Below, piece by piece: positions 31,445-39,832 of a stretch of 46,523 nucleotides of DNA (position 1 is the stretch's first letter; every line of letters starts with the position of its first letter). The DNA is taken from NCBI GenBank assembly GCA_036397995.1, contig DASWHX010000253.1, forward strand, positions 1 through 46,523, written 5' to 3'. Made by a program: the position numbers and the translations under genes. Origin of the DNA: DASWHX01 sp036397995 (GTDB lineage: Bacteria; Bacteroidota; Bacteroidia; Cytophagales; Cyclobacteriaceae). The notes beneath the pieces were generated by a model. That model was not told where the DNA came from. It did not search any database and saw nothing but the letters and a program-made list of their open reading frames with translations.

Positions 31445-32215
31445 TTGAAAAATTTAGAAATCGATATTAATTGCGACATGGGTGAGAGCTTTGGCCAATT
31501 TAAAATTGGCAATGATGAAGGAATTTTTCCCCATATCACCTCTTGTAGTATCGCCTGCGGGTTTCACGGCGGCGATCCTTTAACCATTGAGAATACTATT
31601 ATTGGCGCACTGAAAAATGGTGTTAATGTAGGCGCGCATCCCTCCTATCCCGATGTGCCCGGTTTTGGCAGAAGAAAAATGGATTTACAAAAAGCGGAAC
31701 TCAAAGCGCTTATCAAGTATCAAATAATAGCGGTTAAAGGTCTAGCTGAATGCCTGGGAGCCGCGATTACCTATGTAAAGCCGCATGGTGCTTTGTACAA
31801 TTCCATGGTAATTAATAATGAGGAAACCAAATGGGTGATTGAAGGAATTAAGGAAATAGACAATCAACTTATGCTGATGGGACTGGCGGGGAGTCAGGTG
31901 GAAAGCATTTCAAAGGAAATGAACATTGAATTTATCGCGGAAGCTTTCGCAGACCGTCGTTACGAGCCGGATGGAACGTTGATGTCGCGGCGCAAGAAAA
32001 ATTCCATTATCAGCGATCCGAACCAGGCCGCTGATCAGGTTATTTCCATAATAAAAAATAATTCGGTTGAAAGTTTGGATGGAACTTTGGTTCCTATCAA
32101 AGCGAGAAGCATTTGCATCCACGGTGACAATCCAAAGGCAGTTGAAATTCTTACCGCGATTACAATCAAACTCGCTGAAAATAATATCATTAAAAAAAGT
32201 TTTGCATCCCGATGA
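31445..32215 (+). CDS. pxpA: 5-oxoprolinase subunit A (LamB/YcsF family)
   Basis: PxpA, with PxpB and PxpC, makes the ATP-dependent 5-oxoprolinase that opens pyroglutamate to glutamate. The 256-residue chain has the LamB/YcsF signatures: LEIDINCDMGESFGQFKIGN, ITSCSIACGFHGGDPLTIEN with Cys-Gly-Phe-His, NVGAHPSYPDVPGFGRRKM, YVKPHGALYNSMVINNEE, AEAFADRRYEPDGTLMSRRK and a final RSICIHGDNPKAVEIL. All conserved His and Asp positions are present. It starts with TTG, 11 bp after the transporter stop, and its stop overlaps the pxpB start by four bases (ATGA). Identity is secure. Confidence 0.95.
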   Translation: MKNLEIDINCDMGESFGQFKIGNDEGIFPHITSCSIACGFHGGDPLTIENTIIGALKNGVNVGAHPSYPDVPGFGRRKMDLQKAELKALIKYQIIAVKGLAECLGAAITYVKPHGALYNSMVINNEETKWVIEGIKEIDNQLMLMGLAGSQVESISKEMNIEFIAEAFADRRYEPDGTLMSRRKKNSIISDPNQAADQVISIIKNNSVESLDGTLVPIKARSICIHGDNPKAVEILTAITIKLAENNIIKKSFASR

Positions 32216-32925
32216 CCATCATTCCCTATGGTGATTCTGCATTGCTAATTAATTTTGAACAGGTTATTGATCCCCAGGTGAATGAAAATGTTATTGAACT
32301 GGCCAAAGTTATAGAGCATTCCAATATTGCGGGGGTAACTTTTCTTGTCCCGGCTTATTGTTCTCTTGCAATTGGATTTCAACCTGAACGAATTACCTTT
32401 CAACAGTTGAAGAAATTAACGGAGAACCTCAATTCTAATATATCTAAACATCAACATCCTGAATCAAAAAAAATATCCATTCCAATATGTTATGAGAGCG
32501 AATTTGCTTTAGATAAGCAGGAGGTAATGAGTTATACTAACCTTTCATGGGATGAAATTAAACAACTCCATTTATCTATTTCCTACCGGGTGTACATGCT
32601 TGGGTTTCTTCCAGGTTTTGTTTACATGGGTAGTCTTCCTGAAAAATTAGAATCACCCCGAAAAAAAATCCCAAGATTAAAAGTTCCGGCATTATCCGTC
32701 GGCCTTGCCGGATTTCAAACCGGCATTTATCCTTTAGATGCTCCCGGCGGCTGGCAAATTATCGGTAAAACTCCAATTCGAATTTTTGATAATCGCAATA
32801 GGAATCCTTTTCTCTTTGAACCTGGAATGCTTGTAACATTTAAAGAAATCACGGAGGATGAGTTTTATTATATGGCGACGGAGGTTGACAACAGGAATTT
32901 TGATTTGAGTTCCCTTTATGGATAG
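32212..32925 (+). CDS. pxpB: 5-oxoprolinase subunit B (KipI-like)
   Basis: A 237-residue PxpB (formerly KipI, allophanate hydrolase subunit 1-like). N-terminal ferredoxin-like half: IIPYGDSALLINFEQVIDPQ, VNENVIELAKVIEHSNIAGV, TFLVPAYCSLAIGFQPERIT. The C-terminal cyclophilin-like half carries the signature YRVYMLGFLPGFVYMGSLPE, LESPRKKIPRLKVPALSVGL and AGFQTGIYPLDAPGGWQIIG with KTPIRIFDNRN. Overlaps pxpA by four bases and pxpC by eight, so the three are strictly coupled. In Bacillus the protein also inhibits the sporulation kinase KinA, which is not relevant here. Identity is secure. Confidence 0.95.
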   Translation: MTIIPYGDSALLINFEQVIDPQVNENVIELAKVIEHSNIAGVTFLVPAYCSLAIGFQPERITFQQLKKLTENLNSNISKHQHPESKKISIPICYESEFALDKQEVMSYTNLSWDEIKQLHLSISYRVYMLGFLPGFVYMGSLPEKLESPRKKIPRLKVPALSVGLAGFQTGIYPLDAPGGWQIIGKTPIRIFDNRNRNPFLFEPGMLVTFKEITEDEFYYMATEVDNRNFDLSSLYG

Positions 32926-33847
32926 TATTATTACTTTAAGCATAATAAGGCCAGGGTTAAATTCTATGGTGCAGGATGCCGGCCGGTCGGGTTATCAAAA
33001 GTTTGGAGTTCCCGTAAACGGATTTATGGATAGATCATCAGCACGAATAGCCAATTGGCTTGTTGGAAATCCTTTAAATGACCCTCTCCTTGAGATTACA
33101 ATGCTGGGACCTCAAATTGAAATTGACAATTCCTGTTCCATTGCGGTAACCGGAGCAGATATTTCACCCATGTTGAATGGAGAATTAATTCCTATGTATG
33201 AAACACACCGCGTTGCTAGTAATTCTACGTTGTCATTCGGCAAGCTAAATTCAGGTTGCCGGACATATATTTCTTTCAGCGGAAAATTGGACGTAAAGCA
33301 ATGGCTTGGTAGTGCCAGCGCCTCAGCACACGAAACTCAAAATCTGACCCCACAAAGTCTGTTAACTAAAAACATGAATATAAGGTTGATCTCCAGCGGG
33401 AGTCTAATTGAAAGAAGATTCCCATGGAAATCAAAATTTGAAAGTAAAATTGTAGCGAGAATCTTACCGGGACCCGAATACAACTACTTTTCCGGAGAAA
33501 CACTTTCTCATTTCCTCAACCATGAATTTGTTGTTGGAATAAATTCCAACAGAATGGGCTACAGGCTTGAAGGAACTGTCAGGGGATTCAACCCTGATAA
33601 GGAAGTAATTTCTTCAGCAGTTATTCCGGGAACAATTCAGATAACCAATTCCGGATCACCCATAATTCTGATGGCTGATGCCCAAACCTCCGGTGGATAT
33701 CCGCGCCTTGCCAATATCATTTCAGCAGATTTAGATAAAGTAGCTCAATTGAAACCAGGAGACACTATTGCATTTCAACTTACAACGCTTGAAAAAGCTC
33801 TGGAGGCCAAAAAGGTCTACGAGCATTACCTGAATCAATTGAAATAA
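32918..33847 (+). CDS. pxpC: 5-oxoprolinase subunit C (KipA-like, biotin-dependent carboxylase-type fold)
   Basis: A 309-residue PxpC (KipA; related to urea carboxylase and allophanate hydrolase subunit 2). The N-terminus IIRPGLNSMVQDAGRSGYQK and FGVPVNGFMDRSSARIANWL are the family signature. Then ITMLGPQIEIDNSCSIAVTG, RTYISFSGKLDVKQWLGSAS, ARILPGPEYNYFSGETLSHF and NRMGYRLEGTVRGFNPDKEV, with the end VIPGTIQITNSGSPIILMAD and AQTSGGYPRLANIISADLDK. All standard. It is the last gene of the transporter-pxpABC operon; 120 bp of plain AT-rich DNA separate it from the next ABC permease. Identity is secure. Confidence 0.95.
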   Translation: MDSIITLSIIRPGLNSMVQDAGRSGYQKFGVPVNGFMDRSSARIANWLVGNPLNDPLLEITMLGPQIEIDNSCSIAVTGADISPMLNGELIPMYETHRVASNSTLSFGKLNSGCRTYISFSGKLDVKQWLGSASASAHETQNLTPQSLLTKNMNIRLISSGSLIERRFPWKSKFESKIVARILPGPEYNYFSGETLSHFLNHEFVVGINSNRMGYRLEGTVRGFNPDKEVISSAVIPGTIQITNSGSPIILMADAQTSGGYPRLANIISADLDKVAQLKPGDTIAFQLTTLEKALEAKKVYEHYLNQLK

Positions 33848-33967
33848 GTTTTTTTTGAAAATAATCCCGAATACCTGAAACCTGACCAGCTAAAGGAGTG
33901 TCTATATAACTTATATTCAGTTGCTTTCTGGGGGAGTTACAGTTCAATAAAAAAAAAATTCTAACTC

Positions 33968-36367
33968 ATGATTCAAAACTATTTCAAAATTGCCTGGCGA
34001 CAAATAATCCGGCATAAGGGATTTAGCATAATCAATATCATTGGCTTGTCAATTAGCCTGGCCGTTGGTCTGGTGATCATAATGATGGTAACCGACCAAC
34101 TCCTTTATGATACTTATAACCGCAATAAGGAACGGGTTTATCGAATCAATACAGAGGTTTTAAGAAAGAATGAAGTTTCTTCGTTGAATAAATACGCCAC
34201 AACTTCATTACCCGTCGGGCATCAGCTGGCTGAAAATTACACCGGCATCGTAAAATCAGCCAGATTATTAAGAGGCTTTGGTAACGGATGGGTTGAATTT
34301 GATCCGGACAACGATCTAAACATTCCGCTCGGTGGTTTCTTTGCCGATCCTGAGATTATCGAAATTCTTGATTTAGAATTTGAATTTGGAAATCCGGTAA
34401 CAGCCCTTGTAAATCCATATTCAGTAGTAATTACACGACAGGCAGCTAATAAACTTTTTAAAGAGAAGAATCCGGTTGGTGAGCTAATTAAAGTTGGTGA
34501 ACTAGGCGAATACAAAGTCACGGGTGTTTTGAAGAATACCCAAAGCAAATCTCATGTTATTTTTGAAGCGTTGGCTTCCATTTCCACCACACCAACTTTG
34601 ATCGCTGAAGAAAAATTAAGACCAGACAGAGATTCCTGGAAGAACTGTACCGCCGGGTGGGTTTATGTTTTGCTTACTGAAAACAAAAATCCACAGGAAG
34701 TTGATGTTTATTTGCGGGAAATATCCCAAAAATTTGGAAGCGAAAATGATGACCGGAATTTCAGGTACTATTTACAAAGCATTACAGAAATTAACCCGGG
34801 GCCATTCCTGGCCAATCAGATCGGACCCGGAATGCCAATGATAATGGTTTACTTTTTAGGAGGCCTGGCGCTGATAGTAATTTTAACAGCTTGTTTTAAT
34901 TATACAAATCTCTCTATTGCGCGGGCATTAAACAGGGCAAAAGAAGTTGGAATCAGAAAGGTATCCGGTGCCAAACGAAGACAGATTATCTGGCAATTTC
35001 TCGGAGAATCAATTTTGATCTCATTATTTGCATTATCCCTTGCGTTCATCCTCCTGATTTTCATTCAACCCGCTTTCAGAAACCTGAGTTTTTCAAGAAT
35101 CCTGCAATGGGATTTAACTATTAATCTCCCGGCCATCTTTGCCTCAGTAATTGTCGCGATTACAGTGGGCATTCTCGCCGGTATTTTACCCGCAATGTTG
35201 CTTTCATCATTTCAGCCTATAAAGGCCCTCAAAAATCTCAGCGGGATGAAACTACTCTCACGGGTAGGACTTCGTAAAGGATTGCTGGCAGTTCAATTTG
35301 GTTTATCTATAATTTTCATTATTTCGGTTCATTTGATTTATAACCAGATGAATTACATGATGAATGCTGACTATGGATTCAACTATGAAAACAATGTCCG
35401 TCTGGCCTTAGGTGAATCTTCCTGGAGAAATATGAAATCTGAACTTCTGAGTTATAGTGACATTGAAAATGTTTCTGTTGTTAGTCATATTCCGGCGGCA
35501 GGCACGACTTATGGTGACACATTCTTCAAAGAACTCAATGACCCGAGGTCAATGGATTATTTCAGCGTGGATCAGGATTTTATTGAAAATCTGGAATTAC
35601 AGCTTTTGGCAGGCCGAAACTTTCCGGAACAACTTTCTGAGGGCGAAACAATGATTATCATCAATGAAAAAGCAGTTGATGAGTTTGGATACTCCTCACC
35701 ACTTGATGCTATTGGGCAAACCCTTTACAATGCGGATACAGTAGCGGTTCAGATTATTGGCGTGGTAAAAAATTTCCATCACGCCCTGATGATGCAGCAG
35801 ATTGAACCAATGGCCTTACGTTACAGGCCTCAACAATTCAAAATTATTCAGGTGAAAATGGCTAACCCGGAAGCAATTGCCAGCGTGGTAGCTGCCTGGG
35901 AAAAAGTTAATCCCGGCAAGCTTATTAATTACAAACTGATGGGCGATGAAATAAAAGAATTGTATCAATTGGTTTTCGGAGGATTGGCAAAAATAATTTC
36001 TTTCATCTCATTCCTTGCGATTGTTATTTCGTGCCTTGGTTTGTTGGGTATGGCAACATACACCATTGAAACCCGGCTCAAGGAAATATCAATTCGTAAA
36101 GTTCTTGGATCAAGCGATTGGGCCTCCATTTACTTGTTATCGAAAGGCTTTATCGCATTACTTGGGATTACAATTGTCTTTGCGGTTCCTCTTGCAATTT
36201 TGATTAACAATTTATGGCTTCAGTTGATCGCATTCAGAGTTGGCATTGGTGCAAGTGTAGTTGTGACCAGCATCTTGATAATAATGATTTTGGGTTTATT
36301 TACTATTGGTTCTCAAACATTGCGCGCATTGAAAGTAAACCCCGCTGAAATTCTCAGAAATGAATAA
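33968..36367 (+). CDS. Large ABC-type permease with two FtsX modules (first of a tandem pair)
   Basis: A 799-residue inner-membrane protein with duplicated MacB/FtsX modules, a layout abundant in Cytophagales. A TM at about 22-43 (FSIINIIGLSISLAVGLVII), a periplasmic MacB_PCD-like domain (about 45-285), then an FtsX TM cluster with signature RAKEVGIRKVSGAKRRQIIW (about 323). A second TM and periplasmic domain follow, then the second FtsX signature RLKEISIRKVLGSSDWASIY (about 705) and the end RALKVNPAEILRNE. No ATPase gene is adjacent. Such proteins are guessed to export antimicrobials or lipoproteins or to pass signals, without proof. The next gene is a paralogue with the same layout. Family is secure. 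Confidence 0.88.
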   Translation: MIQNYFKIAWRQIIRHKGFSIINIIGLSISLAVGLVIIMMVTDQLLYDTYNRNKERVYRINTEVLRKNEVSSLNKYATTSLPVGHQLAENYTGIVKSARLLRGFGNGWVEFDPDNDLNIPLGGFFADPEIIEILDLEFEFGNPVTALVNPYSVVITRQAANKLFKEKNPVGELIKVGELGEYKVTGVLKNTQSKSHVIFEALASISTTPTLIAEEKLRPDRDSWKNCTAGWVYVLLTENKNPQEVDVYLREISQKFGSENDDRNFRYYLQSITEINPGPFLANQIGPGMPMIMVYFLGGLALIVILTACFNYTNLSIARALNRAKEVGIRKVSGAKRRQIIWQFLGESILISLFALSLAFILLIFIQPAFRNLSFSRILQWDLTINLPAIFASVIVAITVGILAGILPAMLLSSFQPIKALKNLSGMKLLSRVGLRKGLLAVQFGLSIIFIISVHLIYNQMNYMMNADYGFNYENNVRLALGESSWRNMKSELLSYSDIENVSVVSHIPAAGTTYGDTFFKELNDPRSMDYFSVDQDFIENLELQLLAGRNFPEQLSEGETMIIINEKAVDEFGYSSPLDAIGQTLYNADTVAVQIIGVVKNFHHALMMQQIEPMALRYRPQQFKIIQVKMANPEAIASVVAAWEKVNPGKLINYKLMGDEIKELYQLVFGGLAKIISFISFLAIVISCLGLLGMATYTIETRLKEISIRKVLGSSDWASIYLLSKGFIALLGITIVFAVPLAILINNLWLQLIAFRVGIGASVVVTSILIIMILGLFTIGSQTLRALKVNPAEILRNE

Positions 36368-36616
36368 CTGAGTGCGTTAAAAAATCGGCCTGATTGTACT
36401 TTACAAATAATTTTATGGTGTAATTCCGGTTGTCTTCTCTATTCGGCTCCTGGATTTTCTACCTGAAGTAATACCGGTTATTACCGTGATTCTGCCGGTT
36501 TATCAATTAACTTTGATGCCTTATCCACCAAACGTTTTTATATTATGATTAAAAAGATTCCTTTGCAACCTATTTGTAAAAAGTAAGTACTTATTAAGAT
36601 CCTAATTGAATTACTA

Positions 36617-38968
36617 ATGTTGAAACATCATCTATTGCTTGCATTTCGCAATTTCCTGCGTTATAAAAGTTCTTTCCTCATTAATCTGGTTGGATTATCC
36701 ACCGGTCTCGCCTGCGTCCTCTTAATTTACCTCTGGGTAGATGATGAACTTCACATGGATAAATTCCATGAGAAAGATGCCAGTCTTTACCAGGCCATGG
36801 AACATCAGAAGTACGCGGAAGAAATTATGACCACCACCTCTACACCCGGTATCCTGGCGGAAGCACTGGCGGAAGAGATTCCCGAAATTGAATATGCCGC
36901 TACCGCAACATGGGTAAGTGATTTTACCCTATCAATTGGAGAAAAAAATGTTGGTGCTAAAGGATATTACGTTGGCAAAGATTATTTCAATATTTTTTCA
37001 CTTGGCCTGATCCACGGCGATGCCAATCACGTGTTGCTGGATAAGAATTCCATGGTAATTTCATCCGAGCTTTCGGCAAAACTTTTTGAAACAACTGAGG
37101 GTGTTATTGGTAAAGAAGTTCAGCTTCAGCATGACAAAACTTTTCTTGTCTCCGGAGTTTTTGAAGGTACTCCCAGGCAGTCCTCCATTCAATTCGATTT
37201 TGTTTTATCTATTGAACTTTTCAAAGATGAAAACCAATGGGCGAATTCCTGGGGTAATAATGGTCCCAGCACTTTTGCAGTGTTGATTGACGGTGCAGAT
37301 GTTGATGAAGTAAATTATAAAATTGAAGACTTTATCCAAAAAAAGAATGAACAATCCAATGTTCGATTATTCCTGATGCCTTACTCTGAAAGGTATTTGT
37401 ACGGGCGATTCAGGGATGGAAAACCGGCTGGTGGACGAATCGAATATGTCAGATTATTCTCTATAATCGCCATTTTCATTCTGGTAATTGCATGCATTAA
37501 TTTTATGAATTTATCTACGGCAAGGGCAACCCGGAGAGCAAAGGAAGTTGGAATCAAGAAAGCGGTTGGTGCTTATAAAGGAACACTTGTCAGTCAGTTC
37601 TTAACCGAATCAATCTTAATTACTTTTATTTCATTATTAACTGCCATAGTAATTGTTAAATTGATTCTGCCCCAGTTTAATATAATCACAGAAAAACAAA
37701 TAGAACTAATCTTTACTCCCACTTTGATACTTTGGGCGTTGGGGATCACCATATTTACAGGATTAGTATCAGGCAGCTACCCCGCTTTTTATCTCTCCGC
37801 TTTTAAACCGGTAAGGGTTCTTAAAGGAGATGTTAAGGGTACAATAGGCGAACTATGGGCAAGACGCGGCCTGGTAATTTTTCAATTCGCTATGTCTACA
37901 ATTCTGATATTTTGTGTTCTGGTTGTTTACAATCAGATTCAATATGTTCAGAATAAAAATCTGGGATATAATAAAGACAATATTATTTTTTTCCAGATGG
38001 AAGGAAGAGTGGAATCGAACCGGGAAACTTTTTTATCTGAAGTCAGAAAACTTCCGAATATTGTTTCAGCAGCAACCATCGGACACAATCTTTTAGGCAG
38101 GCAAAATAATACCTCGGGATTGGAATGGGATGGATATAACCCGGAAGAGAAAATATTGTTTGAAAATATGCGGGTGGGATATGACTTGATTGAAACTTTG
38201 GGGATAGAAATGAAGGAAGGCCGTAGTTTTTCCAGAGATTTTGCCACTGACCCCATTAAGATTATTCTGAATGAAGCCGCTATCCGCACTATGAATTACG
38301 AAAATCCTGTGGGCAGAACCATGAAATTATGGGGAAAAGAACGTGAAATTATCGGAGTGGTCAAAGATTTTCATTATCAATCGCTTCATAGTGAAGTTAA
38401 CCCTTTGTTCTTCATTTTGGCCCCGGAGGTTACCTGGTATATAATGGTTCGGATTGAAGCAGGAACTGAAAAAACAACTTTAAATCAACTGGCCGGTTTC
38501 TATAACGAATTTAATCCTGGTTTCACCTTTGATTATGAATTTTTGGATCAATCCTATGCGGGAATGTATATCGCTGAACAACGGGTTGCTTCATTGAGTC
38601 AATATTTTGCTGGTTTTGCTATTCTGATTTCATGTCTTGGATTGTTTGGACTTGCAGCTTTCACTGCTCAAAGAAGACTGAAAGAAATTGGAATCCGGAA
38701 AGCGATGGGTTCAAGTGTCAGCAGTATAGTGCTTTTACTATCAAAGGACTTTACGCAACTGGTAGGCATTTCTATAGTGGTAGCATTGCCGGTGAGTTAC
38801 TTCCTAATGAGCATGTGGCTAAGCAGATTTGCCTTTAAAATCGAGCTTAGCTGGATCTATTTTGTGGGTTCAGGACTTATTGCCATTTTAATCAGCTGGC
38901 TCACCATTAGCATTCAATCTTTCAAGGCCGCGAGGGTTAGTCCGACACAGTGCCTGAGGAATGAATAA
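36617..38968 (+). CDS. Large ABC-type permease with two FtsX modules (second of a tandem pair)
   Basis: A 783-residue paralogue of the gene before it. N-terminal TM in SFLINLVGLSTGLACVLLIY, a periplasmic domain, the first FtsX signature RRAKEVGIKKAVGAYKGTLV (about 307), a central TM at LVIFQFAMSTILIFCVLVVY, a second periplasmic domain, and the second signature RLKEIGIRKAMGSSVSSIVL (about 688), ending SFKAARVSPTQCLRNE. The two genes are 249 bp apart with no clear terminator between them; conserved motif positions show a shared ancestor by duplication. No ATPase lies nearby. The gap (36368-36616) shows no gene. Substrate is unknown. Confidence 0.88.
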   Translation: MLKHHLLLAFRNFLRYKSSFLINLVGLSTGLACVLLIYLWVDDELHMDKFHEKDASLYQAMEHQKYAEEIMTTTSTPGILAEALAEEIPEIEYAATATWVSDFTLSIGEKNVGAKGYYVGKDYFNIFSLGLIHGDANHVLLDKNSMVISSELSAKLFETTEGVIGKEVQLQHDKTFLVSGVFEGTPRQSSIQFDFVLSIELFKDENQWANSWGNNGPSTFAVLIDGADVDEVNYKIEDFIQKKNEQSNVRLFLMPYSERYLYGRFRDGKPAGGRIEYVRLFSIIAIFILVIACINFMNLSTARATRRAKEVGIKKAVGAYKGTLVSQFLTESILITFISLLTAIVIVKLILPQFNIITEKQIELIFTPTLILWALGITIFTGLVSGSYPAFYLSAFKPVRVLKGDVKGTIGELWARRGLVIFQFAMSTILIFCVLVVYNQIQYVQNKNLGYNKDNIIFFQMEGRVESNRETFLSEVRKLPNIVSAATIGHNLLGRQNNTSGLEWDGYNPEEKILFENMRVGYDLIETLGIEMKEGRSFSRDFATDPIKIILNEAAIRTMNYENPVGRTMKLWGKEREIIGVVKDFHYQSLHSEVNPLFFILAPEVTWYIMVRIEAGTEKTTLNQLAGFYNEFNPGFTFDYEFLDQSYAGMYIAEQRVASLSQYFAGFAILISCLGLFGLAAFTAQRRLKEIGIRKAMGSSVSSIVLLLSKDFTQLVGISIVVALPVSYFLMSMWLSRFAFKIELSWIYFVGSGLIAILISWLTISIQSFKAARVSPTQCLRNE

Positions 38969-39021
38969 AAACTTCAACCCGCTGACTAGTTTCAATTCAA
39001 AGCTGGCAGTAATTCCGGGGA

Positions 39022-39783
39022 TTAGAGCAAAACCTTGATCAGAGTGGCCAGGATCATCAATACCAGCAGCCTTCTTATCCAGAACCCAGCATTAGTTGAA
39101 ACATTGGAGAAAATTCCCGCGGCAATTGCTCCGATAATTTGTCCTACTGTAAGCGCCAGCGCGGGAATCCAAATAATCTTTCCCTGGTAAATAAAATAAA
39201 TGGTGGTTGGAACCGTATAAACCAGTATGATTATCAGTTTAAGGAAATTAGATTCCACCAAATCCGAATCGCTCACCAAATGGATTGCAAATACAACCAT
39301 AATTCCAATTCCAATTTGAATAAACCCGCCATAAAGTCCAATAATAAAGAATAACAAGACTGAAAGCCATGCAGTATGAGTATTAAACCAATGCAAATTC
39401 TTGATATACTTTTTGAAGTCGAATATTGCGTCGAATAGTAAGATTACCATAGCTATTCCCGCCACGATATCGAGAAATCTTTCAGACACATTTATAGCAG
39501 CAAAGGCTCCTATCATTGCTCCGGCGAGTGTTGGAATTACATATTGCAGCTTTAAATTGCGAAGTGAGTATTTTCCGTAACTTCGGAATGTAATTATTGC
39601 AGTGACATTTTGAAAGAAAACGCCAATTCTGTTGGTGGTATTTGCCAGATCAATAGGAACGCCAAGATATAACAAAGCTCCAAAGGAAAAGATGGTACCA
39701 CTGCCTGCCAGGGTATTAACAATTGCTGTTATTATCCCCGCGAGAACATAAATAGTTATTTCAAATGCGGAAATCCCTTCCAA
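39022..39783 (-). CDS. Sulfite exporter TauE/SafE family membrane protein
   Basis: A 253-residue, mostly hydrophobic protein with about eight TMs in two halves. The family repeat is seen in LAGIITAIVNTLAGSGTIFS (TauE-type G-x-x-N-T-L-A-G-x-G) and in the second half as FFIIGLYGGFIQIGIGIMVV (GxYGGxxGxG type). SafE/TauE proteins move sulfite, sulfoacetate and other anionic substrates across the inner membrane; which is carried here cannot be told. The start is a TTG at 39783; the next upstream in-frame codons lead to a stop, so no ATG is available. It is monocistronic, with the amidase gene 49 bp behind it on the same strand. Family is secure. Confidence 0.88.
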   Translation of the reverse strand: MEGISAFEITIYVLAGIITAIVNTLAGSGTIFSFGALLYLGVPIDLANTTNRIGVFFQNVTAIITFRSYGKYSLRNLKLQYVIPTLAGAMIGAFAAINVSERFLDIVAGIAMVILLFDAIFDFKKYIKNLHWFNTHTAWLSVLLFFIIGLYGGFIQIGIGIMVVFAIHLVSDSDLVESNFLKLIIILVYTVPTTIYFIYQGKIIWIPALALTVGQIIGAIAAGIFSNVSTNAGFWIRRLLVLMILATLIKVLL

Positions 39784-39832
39784 ATTATCTTAATGACAAT
39801 ACTATTTAAACTCCGTTAAATATAGCAATTGT

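Noticed and set aside
32212..33847. Reading KipI/KipA as sporulation-kinase regulators
   Set aside because: With pxpA next to them and no sporulation genes, the 5-oxoprolinase role is the better reading.
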